DNA of 44,138 nucleotides. Source: a virus. Position 1 is the stretch's first letter. The number at the start of each line of letters is the position of its first letter. Where the stretch lies: positions 1-44,138 of IMG/VR virus record IMGVR_UViG_3300022751_000021; one strand, given 5' to 3'. The translations under genes were made by a program, and so were the position numbers. Shown in pieces: positions 20,839-27,358 of this stretch. The notes under the pieces are model-generated. The model searched no databases, was not told where the DNA came from, and worked only from the letters and a program-made list of their open reading frames with translations.

Positions 20839-21077
20839 GCCGGCGATTCAGCAAAGCGGAAGCCCTTCGCGTTCTCGATGAGCGGGCAAAAAACATAGCA
20901 GCCGAGCATCAGCTTGACCGAGGTAACGGGACCTCGCAGTTGTCGCCAAAAGATCGGATGTCTGACGCCGATGTCAACCGTGCGGTCGCCTACGGAATGA
21001 TGCGCGCGTACGAGAAATTCGCGGAGTCCATCGAAGAAGGATTTGCATTCGACCAGCCCGAAGGGAGCGGCAAATGA
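20835..21077 (+). CDS. Small helical protein of unknown function
   Basis: An 80 aa helical protein: RRFSKAEALRVLDERAKNIA and ADVNRAVAYGMMRAYEKFAE. Overlaps its neighbours by four bases on each side. Not recognised. Confidence 0.7.
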   Translation: MSRRFSKAEALRVLDERAKNIAAEHQLDRGNGTSQLSPKDRMSDADVNRAVAYGMMRAYEKFAESIEEGFAFDQPEGSGK

Positions 21078-21931
21078 GCATCACACCATCCCCCGAAGCC
21101 CTGCGCAAACAGGCCCGCGAGCTGGCGTTCCAGTTGTCGCACGTCGCCGGCACTTACATCGTCCCCGGCTGGGACGGCTACAAGGTTGCGGTGCTGCTTG
21201 AGCATTTGGCCACCCTTGCCGCTACAGGCACTCCCCAGGTGCCGACCCTCACCAAGGGCCAGATTGATTCCCTGCGCGCCGTCCTCGACGCTGCGACGGA
21301 TCGCATGACGGACGTGGACAGCGCAACACCCCAATCCGTGGAGGCATGGGAGCATGCCCACGGCACGATTGATTCCCTCGCCATCGCTGCCCTTGCCTCT
21401 CAAGGCGCAGCACCGGCCATCGCCTATCGCGGGCCAGCGCGCTTCACGGCAGAAGAGATCGCCGCTGGCAATGTTGGCATTCGATGGGTTACAGAGACGC
21501 ATGTGGGTGGACGCCCGACCGAGCATGACGTGTACCAGTATTTGGCCGCGCGCGGCGCTGATGCGCATTGCAGTTGCGAAAAATGCGCTGCAAAGCGCGC
21601 AGCACCTACAGGCGCTGGAGATGCGGAGCCCTACGCCTATGCAATTCGCATCCCCGCAGAGGATCGGATAGAGCTGGTGCACAGCCTCGACGAGGTGACG
21701 GACGAACTCACGAACTGCGAATGCGTGGTCACGCCTCTCTATGACGCTCCCCAGCAGCCCGCAGAGGCCGCGCCGGGCGCCATCCCTGCCGAGGTGCACA
21801 CGGCGCTGCGCCATGCGGGCTTGGTGCTGGTGCGGACCGTGCACGGCATGGAGGTTGTTCCGATGATCCAAGGTGTGGCGGCAGACGCCGCACTCGCCAA
21901 CAACAAGAAAGGGGGCGAGCATGCAGACTGA
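21074..21931 (+). CDS. Hypothetical early protein with Cys cluster
   Basis: A 285 aa protein. The N terminus (SPEALRKQARELAFQLSHVA, GWDGYKVAVLLEHLATLAA) is helical; the middle contains AHCSCEKCAAKRA, a possible metal site, then a DAEPYAYAIRIPAEDRIELV strand segment and CVVTPLYDAPQQP, a sequence typical of phage early hypothetical proteins with DUF-type modules. The linker-rich build resembles the protein at 19652. Function unknown. Confidence 0.78.
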   Translation: MSITPSPEALRKQARELAFQLSHVAGTYIVPGWDGYKVAVLLEHLATLAATGTPQVPTLTKGQIDSLRAVLDAATDRMTDVDSATPQSVEAWEHAHGTIDSLAIAALASQGAAPAIAYRGPARFTAEEIAAGNVGIRWVTETHVGGRPTEHDVYQYLAARGADAHCSCEKCAAKRAAPTGAGDAEPYAYAIRIPAEDRIELVHSLDEVTDELTNCECVVTPLYDAPQQPAEAAPGAIPAEVHTALRHAGLVLVRTVHGMEVVPMIQGVAADAALANNKKGGEHAD

Positions 21932-22136
21932 CACCGCCCTATTCGAACTGCTCGACCCGGCCGAAGAGCTGGAGGCCGCGAAGGCGAGTCCGGAAGGTGC
22001 ATGGCTATCGCCAGCGGCGCAAGCCCTGTACGAGGCGGAAGGCGCAGCCAGATTCGCCCGATGCCACCGCCGCGGCTGGTTTGCCGCATCCCTTGCAACC
22101 CAGACCCCGGCCCAGACACCGAAGGAGGGTGCATGA
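21921..22136 (+). CDS. Small protein of unknown function
   Basis: A 71 aa helical, acidic protein (TALFELLDPAEELEAAKASP, AAQALYEAEGAARFARCHRR). It overlaps the preceding gene by 11 bases and the next start by four. Not recognised. Confidence 0.65.
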   Translation: MQTDTALFELLDPAEELEAAKASPEGAWLSPAAQALYEAEGAARFARCHRRGWFAASLATQTPAQTPKEGA

Positions 22137-22579
22137 GCGACCAAGCACTGATCGACGCGATCGACCACTACGCCGATACCCGGCACCGCAGCGGCGTGCA
22201 CCTCTACAACGCCGAGACGGATGCCGCGCGGCGCGCTGTGGTGGCGCAGCTTGAAGCGCTCGCCAAGCCTGCTGAGCCAGCACCCAAGGCGGATGCCGAC
22301 GTGCCCACCGGCAATGTCTGGAACAACATCTCCGAGGCGCTGCCTACCCTCAAGGCGGCCAGCCGCGGCGAATGGACTTGGGCAGCCAACACCCGGTGCA
22401 AGTACGTGCAGCTTCGCATCGACATGCGGGACGGCGGCTGCTTGATCCAGGACCGCCACGGCGTACGTATCACGCCGGCCACGCTCGCTCGCCAGGTGTT
22501 CGGCGCCCCCGGCCTGTCTTGGCCACAGTTCGCCGCGCTGCTGAGCCCCAGTCGTCAACCAGGAGATGGCAAGTCATGA
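22133..22579 (+). CDS. Hypothetical protein upstream of excisionase
   Basis: A 148 aa protein. First 50 residues helical (DQALIDAIDHYADTRHRSGV), then a beta-rich part (EWTWAANTRCKYVQLRIDMR, GGCLIQDRHGVRITPATLAR). Coupled by ATGA to the excisionase gene. No family recognised. Confidence 0.72.
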   Translation: MSDQALIDAIDHYADTRHRSGVHLYNAETDAARRAVVAQLEALAKPAEPAPKADADVPTGNVWNNISEALPTLKAASRGEWTWAANTRCKYVQLRIDMRDGGCLIQDRHGVRITPATLARQVFGAPGLSWPQFAALLSPSRQPGDGKS

Positions 22580-22797
22580 GCGCGAACGAATCTCTCTACC
22601 GCTGGGTGCTGCTCAAGAAGCACTGTGCCGACACCGGCGACACTCCCGACGCCGTGCACTCACGGCGCAAGCGCCACGAATGGCTCGACGGCGTCCAATG
22701 CCGGCTCGGCCCGAACGGCAAGCTCTACATCAACCCCGAGGAGTACAACAGATGGGTGGAAAGCCAATCGCAGCCCTCACAGCCCCTCGCGGCGTGA
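22576..22797 (+). CDS. xis: Excisionase (Xis-like)
   Basis: A 73 aa winged-helix protein: LYRWVLLKKHCADTGDTPDA, HSRRKRHEWLDGVQCRLGPN, KLYINPEEYNRWVES. The pattern W-LLKK---T-TPDAVHSRRKRHEWLDG---GPNGKLYI is that of small phage excisionases that bend attachment-site DNA and direct integrase to excision. It directly precedes and overlaps the integrase gene, as usual. Expression from the rightward early promoter fits induction. Confidence 0.85.
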   Translation: MSANESLYRWVLLKKHCADTGDTPDAVHSRRKRHEWLDGVQCRLGPNGKLYINPEEYNRWVESQSQPSQPLAA

Positions 22798-23942
22798 GCA
22801 TCCGGAAGTTTAAGACCGAGGAGCGCATCCAGATCGCCTTCAGCTTCCGAAACACCGAATGCCGCGAGCTGCTGCCGCCCTGCATGATCACGAAGAGCGC
22901 GCTGACGCACGCCGCGGGGCTGCGCGCCGAGATCCAGCGGAAGATCGCGGCCGGCGAGTTCCGGTACACCGAGTACTTCCCGGACAGCCAGCGCGCCGCG
23001 CAGTTCGACGAGATGCCCAAGCACATCCTGCTGGGCACACTGATCGACGCGCAGATGAAGACCTACGAGGCCCAGGTGTCGAATGGGACGTTGGCGCAGA
23101 GCACGTGCGATGGCTACCTGAAGGCGCTCAGCAGCGAACGCATGAAGGAGTGGCGCATCAAGCCGATCGCGTCCGTGACGCCCAGCATGCTGCGCAAGTG
23201 GATCGGCGAGCTCGGCGTGACTGCCAAGTTCGCGCGCAACCTCCTGACGCCGTTTCGCAGCGTGTTCGACGACGCCCTGAACGATGACCTGATCAAGTTC
23301 AACCCATTCGAGCGGATCGCGCTGACGAAGCTGCTCAAGCAGACGGCGATCGACAGCAACTACGTCGTCGACCCGTTCACGGCCGCCGAGCGCGCCCTGT
23401 TGATCGCGGCCGCCCGCCCGGACGAGTGGCCGACGGTGCAGTTCTGGTTCGAGACGGGCCTGCGCCCGGGCGAGCTGCAGGCGCTTCGCTGGTCGCGCGT
23501 CGACATGAAGGCCGAGAAGGTGCGCATCGACATCAACCAGGTCGCAAAGAAGGAGAAGGCCCCCAAGACCGAGGCCGGCGTTCGGGTGATGGAACTGAGC
23601 ACGGCCGCCCTGGAGGCGCTGGAAGCACAGAAGGCGATCAGCCTGTTGGCCAACGATCGCGTGTTCCTGAATCCGCGCACCGGCAAGGCATGGACGACAG
23701 ACGCCCAGCTGCGGAAAACCCTGTGGGTGCCGCTATTCTCTCGAGCGGATGTACGCTACCGCAACCCGTACCAGGTTCGTCACACCTTCGCAAGCGCGAA
23801 GCTCACGGCGCACGAGAACCCCTGGTGGCTGGCAGAACAGCTCGGCCACGTCGACGTGCAGATGGTCTTCCAGACCTACGGCAAGTTCATTCCCGAGGAC
23901 TACCAGAAGCCGAAGGCTGCGAAGTTGAAGTCGGTGGCGTGA
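22752..23942 (+). CDS. int: Tyrosine integrase
   Basis: A 396 aa tyrosine recombinase with an arm-binding domain at the N terminus (GVSIRKFKTEERIQIAF), a core-binding helical domain (about 90-190) and a C-terminal catalytic domain. Visible catalytic residues: Arg in FETGLRPGELQALRW, Lys in KTEAGVRVMEL, Arg/His in YQVRHTFAS, His in LGHVDVQ and the nucleophile Tyr in TYGKF. The first residue of HxxR is Tyr, as in several phage integrases of this type. ATG at 22752 has GAGGAG 8 bases upstream; a GTG at 22794 on the excisionase stop is the alternative. attP lies just downstream. Confidence 0.93.
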   Translation: MGGKPIAALTAPRGVSIRKFKTEERIQIAFSFRNTECRELLPPCMITKSALTHAAGLRAEIQRKIAAGEFRYTEYFPDSQRAAQFDEMPKHILLGTLIDAQMKTYEAQVSNGTLAQSTCDGYLKALSSERMKEWRIKPIASVTPSMLRKWIGELGVTAKFARNLLTPFRSVFDDALNDDLIKFNPFERIALTKLLKQTAIDSNYVVDPFTAAERALLIAAARPDEWPTVQFWFETGLRPGELQALRWSRVDMKAEKVRIDINQVAKKEKAPKTEAGVRVMELSTAALEALEAQKAISLLANDRVFLNPRTGKAWTTDAQLRKTLWVPLFSRADVRYRNPYQVRHTFASAKLTAHENPWWLAEQLGHVDVQMVFQTYGKFIPEDYQKPKAAKLKSVA

Positions 23943-23956
23943 TGAGCCCGCGCCGC

Positions 23957-23996
23957 GTGCGAATTTCCCCCGTCCCGCGTGCGAAATCGGTGCGAA
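23957..23996 (+). promoter_or_regulatory. Integrase arm-type sites, left arm (three copies)
   Basis: GTGCGAA at 23957-23963, 23979-23985 and 23990-23996, all in the same orientation, spaced by 22 and 11 bases (whole helical turns). Together with two copies right of the core they have the expected layout of arm-type integrase binding sites. Confidence 0.65.
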
Positions 23997-24035
23997 CCTC
24001 CTGCCAAAACAGGACCATCCGAATCCGAAAATGAA

Positions 24036-24069
24036 AGAGCCCGCCGATGGTCTCCCATTGGCAGGCTCT
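24036..24069 (+). terminator. Terminator after integrase
   Basis: AGAGCCCGCCGATGG pairs with CCATTGGCAGGCTCT around a TCTC loop: 15 positions with one mismatch and one G-T pair. Followed by GTTTGGT, a weak U tract. It would end the rightward operon before the attachment core, and the near symmetry could act on either strand. Confidence 0.6.
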
Positions 24070-24077
24070 GTTTGGTA

Positions 24078-24103
24078 TGGTGGAGCTGGGGGGATTTGAA
24101 CCC
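24078..24103 (-). other. attP: attP core resembling the 3' end of a tmRNA gene
   Basis: On the minus strand the bases read GGGTTCAAATCCCCCC then AGCTCCACCA: a T loop, T-stem 3' strand, the acceptor strand CAGCTCC and ACCA. CAGCTCC-A-CCA is the conserved 3' end of proteobacterial tmRNA (ssrA). The upstream T-stem strand is absent, so it is only a gene end, as expected for an attachment core that restores the host gene on integration. A tRNA-Ala end is a less likely alternative. Confidence 0.7.
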
Positions 24104-24141
24104 TAGCGCGCGCCCAATATATATGGGCTCCAGCGGACCAC

Positions 24142-24159
24142 GTGCGAAACACGTGCGAA
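24142..24159 (+). promoter_or_regulatory. Integrase arm-type sites, right arm (two copies)
   Basis: GTGCGAA at 24142-24148 and 24153-24159, 11 bases apart and in the same orientation as the left-arm copies. The stretch 24160-24261 between the arm and the next gene holds no other recognised element except a possible extended -10 (TGCTACGAT) at about 24246-24254. Confidence 0.62.
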
Positions 24160-24261
24160 TCGATGCCGCCCGCGGCCACTGTGGCTTCATCCAGCATCTG
24201 CAGCCGAGTCGTCCCCGCCATGCACTGGATAAATCAACAGTGCTTTGCTACGATCAGCGGT

Positions 24262-24510
24262 ATGAAAGTGATCATCCGCCACGAGTACTGGTCCCCTCCC
24301 AACCCAAGGGGCCGCACGAAGTCCGAACTGCTGACCGCCGAGGAAGCCGCCGAGCGATACCCAGGCTGGACGCCCGACGACTGGAGCCGGCGCGTCGAGC
24401 GCATTCCCGAGCCCGACGATCCACCTGAGCCAGAGCGGCATTTCGGGATGTCGTCGCCCCCGATGCCGGGCAGCTATGACTGGAAGCGGCTGCATCCTGA
24501 TGAGGAGTGA
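24262..24510 (+). CDS. Small acidic protein beside attP
   Basis: An 82 aa proline- and acid-rich protein (MKVIIRHEYWSPPNPRGRTK, EEAAERYPGWTPDDWSRRVE). It lies between attP and the convergent lysis genes, preceded by a possible extended -10 (TGCTACGAT). In the prophage it would be next to the host chromosome, so it could be a moron. Function unknown. Confidence 0.65.
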   Translation: MKVIIRHEYWSPPNPRGRTKSELLTAEEAAERYPGWTPDDWSRRVERIPEPDDPPEPERHFGMSSPPMPGSYDWKRLHPDEE

Positions 24511-24557
24511 CGGCGGCGACGCGGCTGAACTACGATGCGTGAAACTGGAGCCACCCC

Positions 24558-24803
24558 ATGACCGAAGACGAAGACGCCGATCCGGTCGGCGAGATCCATC
24601 CTCCTGCCCGCGACCCGCAGGAGGCATTCCGCGCGATCGCTGAGCGCGTCGGCCTGGTTGAGCCGGGCGCGGCGCTCGACCTGCGCCTGCTGGAGTTCGC
24701 GAACGGCGTGGTCGACCTGTGCGCGACCATCGCGGACCCCTACGGCGATGAGGAATCAGGCGGGAATGCCGGCGAGAACATCCGCGCCGAGCTATACGAC
24801 TGA
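24558..24803 (+). CDS. Small acidic protein of unknown function
   Basis: An 81 aa acidic protein (EDEDADPVGEIHPPARDPQE, LLEFANGVVDLCATIADPYG). GGAG lies 8 bases upstream of the ATG. It ends 21 bases before the convergent Rz1 stop. With the gene at 24262 it forms a two-gene rightward unit independent of the late operon. Confidence 0.65.
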   Translation: MTEDEDADPVGEIHPPARDPQEAFRAIAERVGLVEPGAALDLRLLEFANGVVDLCATIADPYGDEESGGNAGENIRAELYD

Positions 24804-24824
24804 CCTCGGAGAGGCGCCTCCAGA

Positions 24825-25130
24825 TCAGCGGCGCGGCGCTCTACTGCCCGACAGCGAGTAGTCGACCGGAGATCCGCTCGCAGGTGCTGCCGGCCGCCCG
24901 AAGCTGGTCAGCGTATCCACCGACGATTTCCGCTCGGCGGTCAGCGCGCTCAAGCATGTCGGCAAACATTCCGATGGCGTCGGAACTAGGCTCACCCGTG
25001 CCTCGGGCGGCAACGCTGGCGATGTATCGGGCTTGGTCGGTGGCGGTGCGGATAGCGAGCCGCATGCGCTCACGATCATCGCGAGCAGCGGCGCGCTCAG
25101 CCTCCAATGCCGCAAGTTGTTTCTGACCAT
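24825..25130 (-). CDS. Rz1: o-spanin Rz1-like lipoprotein, embedded in Rz
   Basis: A 101 aa frame lying in another reading frame within the Rz gene and running 16 bases past its end. The N terminus (LRHWRLSAPLLAMIVSAC) is a lipoprotein signal with lipobox VSAC; the mature part starts CGSLSAPPPTKPDTSPALPP, the proline-rich linker of Rz1 proteins. With Rz it would bridge inner and outer membranes and fuse them at the end of lysis. ATG at 25130. Nested spanin layout matches lambda and its relatives. Confidence 0.82.
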   Translation of the reverse strand: MVRNNLRHWRLSAPLLAMIVSACGSLSAPPPTKPDTSPALPPEARVSLVPTPSECLPTCLSALTAERKSSVDTLTSFGRPAAPASGSPVDYSLSGSRAPRR

Positions 25131-25347
25131 CGAGGGCCTCCTGATTGACGATGTCTTGACGGGCCGCGTTGCGCTGCTCGCGCGCGCGGTCGGCGAGGAT
25201 GCGCTGCTCCTGCTGCGCGATGCGTTCGGCGTCCCAGTCGGCGCGCACTGCGGCGCGGCCGGCCTTATAGACGAAGGCGCCGGCCAGGGCCAGCACGGCG
25301 GCCAGCGCCAGCGCGATCCAGACTTTCGGGTTAAGCAGCAGCGCCAT
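24841..25347 (-). CDS. Rz: i-spanin Rz-like protein (DUF2514)
   Basis: A 168 aa protein with an N-terminal transmembrane helix (about 8-26) followed by a long periplasmic coiled coil (AERIAQQEQRILADRAREQR, EALDGQKQLAALEAERAAAR) and a C-terminal segment CERISGRLLAVG. This is the DUF2514-type spanin of Burkholderia and Pseudomonas phages. It sits directly after the endolysin/zinc-protein genes and carries Rz1 inside. Inner-membrane component of outer-membrane disruption. Confidence 0.88.
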   Translation of the reverse strand: MALLLNPKVWIALALAAVLALAGAFVYKAGRAAVRADWDAERIAQQEQRILADRAREQRNAARQDIVNQEALDGQKQLAALEAERAAARDDRERMRLAIRTATDQARYIASVAARGTGEPSSDAIGMFADMLERADRRAEIVGGYADQLRAAGSTCERISGRLLAVGQ

Positions 25348-25531
25348 GGTTGCCCTCCGTGAGCCGCAAGGGCGTGCACACCGCGCAGACGGTGCGGTAC
25401 ATGCGCCCCTGGAAGATGTGCAGGCAGCGCTCGCACACGTTGCGCACGCAGGGCCCGGTGCCGATGTCCTGCACGTAGTCGCGGGGCAGCGCGGCGGCGC
25501 GGGCCTCGTCGCGGGCGAGGTCGCCGGTCAT
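25331..25531 (-). CDS. Small cysteine-rich protein in lysis cassette
   Basis: A 66 aa protein with CVRNVCERC and CAVC knuckles, a possible zinc site, and no signal peptide. ATG overlaps the endolysin stop; the end overlaps the Rz start by 17 bases. Not a known lysis component; it may be a regulator or a remnant. Confidence 0.6.
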   Translation of the reverse strand: MTGDLARDEARAAALPRDYVQDIGTGPCVRNVCERCLHIFQGRMYRTVCAVCTPLRLTEGNHGAAA

Positions 25532-26109
25532 GACAGCCCCAGCGCCGTGCGAGCCGCTGCGTAAATGCGCACCCTGTCGACCCAGCCGTTACTGTCGCCC
25601 TCGGCCACCGTCTTGCGGCCTCGGTTGATCATGTCGCAGTAGCCGTCGAAGTCGCCCTTGTCTGCCCAACCGTTCAGGCCACGCATGTCGGCATAGTCGG
25701 CGGCCGAAAGGCATGCCCACTGCGGCTCCGCCAGGCGCACCGGATCGGCCTCGAAGTCGGGAACGTCGATCTTCGAGAACCGCGCACGCAGCCGGTCGCG
25801 TGCAGCCGCATGGTTCGCGCGGCCAGTTGTCTGGATGAGGCCATGGCCGCGGAACTTGGAGCCATCGCCCGGCTGGGTGTTGCCGAGGTCAGCCCTGCCC
25901 TCGTAGCGCGCCTGCGCTGGCGTCGGGTCCCAGAGCTCGGTCGTGTACCGCAGGCCGCCCGACTCGTGGCCGACGTTCGCAAGAAACATGGCCTGCCGGA
26001 TAGGGGTGTCGATTCCGTAGAAGGCCATGGCGGCGGACAGCGGCTGGGCGAACCGGCGCGCATTGGCCAGTGTGGCGCCCGTGCAGAGCGCGAGTACTTC
26101 GGGTGTCAT
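25528..26109 (-). CDS. GH19-family endolysin
   Basis: A 193 aa chitinase-like (glycoside hydrolase 19) muramidase that cuts the peptidoglycan sugar backbone. The catalytic Glu is in NVGHESGGL (E49), a second acidic residue in YTTELWDPTP (E58), then RYEGRADLGN, and the substrate groove motif FRGHGLIQTTGRANH. No signal peptide, so it needs the holin. ATG at 26109 overlaps the holin stop (ATGA). Confidence 0.92.
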   Translation of the reverse strand: MTPEVLALCTGATLANARRFAQPLSAAMAFYGIDTPIRQAMFLANVGHESGGLRYTTELWDPTPAQARYEGRADLGNTQPGDGSKFRGHGLIQTTGRANHAAARDRLRARFSKIDVPDFEADPVRLAEPQWACLSAADYADMRGLNGWADKGDFDGYCDMINRGRKTVAEGDSNGWVDRVRIYAAARTALGLS

Positions 26110-26555
26110 GTGGCTGGCCCTCCAGCTGCAGCCGCGCTCGAGAGCTTGTCCGCAACGAACTTGTTGTACATGAGTTCCAGCGACTTCGCGCCGCCGAAGC
26201 TGACCATCGGAACGAAGAAGCCGATCATCAGACCGGGCATGTCGAAGTGCGACGCCATGAAGAACGCGCAGATGCCGGCCAGCCACGAACCGCACATGTG
26301 CGCACCTACCAGAAGTGGCAGGTTGCGGATCGGCTTCATGGGCTTGTCGTCGCCGCCGGCGTTCACCTGGTTGCTGATGCGGAACAGCAGCGCAGTGACG
26401 CCGGCCAGCGTCATCAACACGCCCAGCAGCAGCGATTCGCGCAGCGTGATCTGCGCCAGCGCCTCGTCGAAAGATAGCGTGGCCGCACGGACCACCGGCA
26501 CCCAGCAGCACAGCACGAGGATCTTCAGGCGGATAAGGATTCGGGCTGGGCTCAC
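26106..26555 (-). CDS. Putative holin
   Basis: A 149 aa protein with an N-terminal hydrophobic segment (about 5-23), a second at about 44-62, and two more at about 79-98 and 104-124 (GAHMCGSWLAGICAFFMA, GLMIGFFVPMVSFGGA), then a polar C terminus. It lies immediately before the endolysin. The GTG at 26555 overlaps the previous stop (GTGA). The layout is compatible with LydA-type holins. Holin role is inferred from position and topology. Confidence 0.75.
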   Translation of the reverse strand: MSPARILIRLKILVLCCWVPVVRAATLSFDEALAQITLRESLLLGVLMTLAGVTALLFRISNQVNAGGDDKPMKPIRNLPLLVGAHMCGSWLAGICAFFMASHFDMPGLMIGFFVPMVSFGGAKSLELMYNKFVADKLSSAAAAGGPAT

Positions 26556-27223
26556 TTCGTTACCTCTTCGTTCGTGCCGTCGCAAGATTCAGCACAGCCC
26601 GTCAGCTCTCGAAACTTCATTGACTCAAACTGCCCGCTCGTTGTGAAAGGTAGCGTCGCCCCGATCGGTGCGTAGATTCGCCCTTCAAATCGCACGGTTT
26701 GACTCTGCGCATGCATAAGCTGCCCGGCCGCGTACAGGATCGGTGGGTAATAGCCGCCGCACTCCATTGCGCGCCGGAGCGCGTCAGCAGCGCCCGCTAC
26801 AAACGCCGCAGCATCCTCGCGCCTAGTCCGCCAGTAGTGGCTATACACACCCAAGCACGCCACCAGCGACGCCACGCAGGCATCAAGCAGGTAGCGCGCC
26901 ATCACGGGCCGTATGTCGTCGCTGCGCGCCTCAACGAACGCGAGCGCGACCTGGCCGATGGCCATCGCCATGAAGACGAGGTGGCGGTGCCGGTGTGTGC
27001 ATCGCAATGAGTAGCGAGGCGGCAGCCAGTCGTTGATGAGCACGTCGAACAGCCCGGCTAGCGCGGTGAACGCCAGCAGGCCGATGGCGACGGCACCGCC
27101 GTAGCCGTCTTGGTCCATGATCCCGCGGTGCTGGCTCCACGGGTCGAGCATGGCGATGCAGGCGGTGACCAGCACCGAGCCGGACACGTAGAAGCGGGTG
27201 AGCCAGGAGAAATGAGTTTTCAT
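26552..27223 (-). CDS. Membrane protein carrying a tail-spike N-terminal segment
   Basis: A 223 aa protein. Residues 1-130 hold four likely transmembrane helices (about 11-26, 43-66, 82-97, 112-128). Residues 157-209 (GYYPPILYAAG, QTVRF, IYAP, LPFTTSGQFES-KFR) align with residues 89-141 of the tail spike encoded just upstream, with 29 of 53 identical positions. So it is a membrane domain fused to a spike-type module. The lysis position suggests a holin partner or antiholin, but the spike module has no place in known lysis proteins. ATG at 27223. Confidence 0.75.
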   Translation of the reverse strand: MKTHFSWLTRFYVSGSVLVTACIAMLDPWSQHRGIMDQDGYGGAVAIGLLAFTALAGLFDVLINDWLPPRYSLRCTHRHRHLVFMAMAIGQVALAFVEARSDDIRPVMARYLLDACVASLVACLGVYSHYWRTRREDAAAFVAGAADALRRAMECGGYYPPILYAAGQLMHAQSQTVRFEGRIYAPIGATLPFTTSGQFESMKFRELTGCAESCDGTNEEVTK

Positions 27224-27306
27224 CTGGCGCCTTTCGGGCTCAGGCCGACAATGTCGGCGGCAGGTTGTTCGATCATGGGAATCCAATGCTAGGAAGGCGA
27301 GCGGGC

Positions 27307-27332
27307 AAAAGAAAAAGCCACCCGAAGGCGGC
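27307..27332 (-). terminator. Intrinsic terminator between tail spike and lysis genes
   Basis: Minus strand: GCCGCC-TTCG-GGTGGC (27317-27332) followed by TTTTTCTTTT. It follows the spike stop by about 27 bases and precedes the lysis cassette. A strong hairpin plus U tract. Confidence 0.8.
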
Positions 27333-27358
27333 CGAATGGACTTTGCGAGGAACTGTGA

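Noticed and set aside
20990-22558. A 522-codon minus-strand open frame
   Set aside because: It lies antisense to four coupled plus-strand genes with good start signals; composition is that of a shadow.
24078-24103. Complete tRNA or tmRNA gene at the attachment core
   Set aside because: Only the 3' end is present; the 5' T-stem strand and everything upstream do not pair, so it is an attachment core and not an RNA gene.
23957-24159. GTGCGAA copies as a CRISPR-like array
   Set aside because: The units are 7 bases with 11-22 base spacing around an integration core, with no spacers and no cas genes; arm-type sites explain them.
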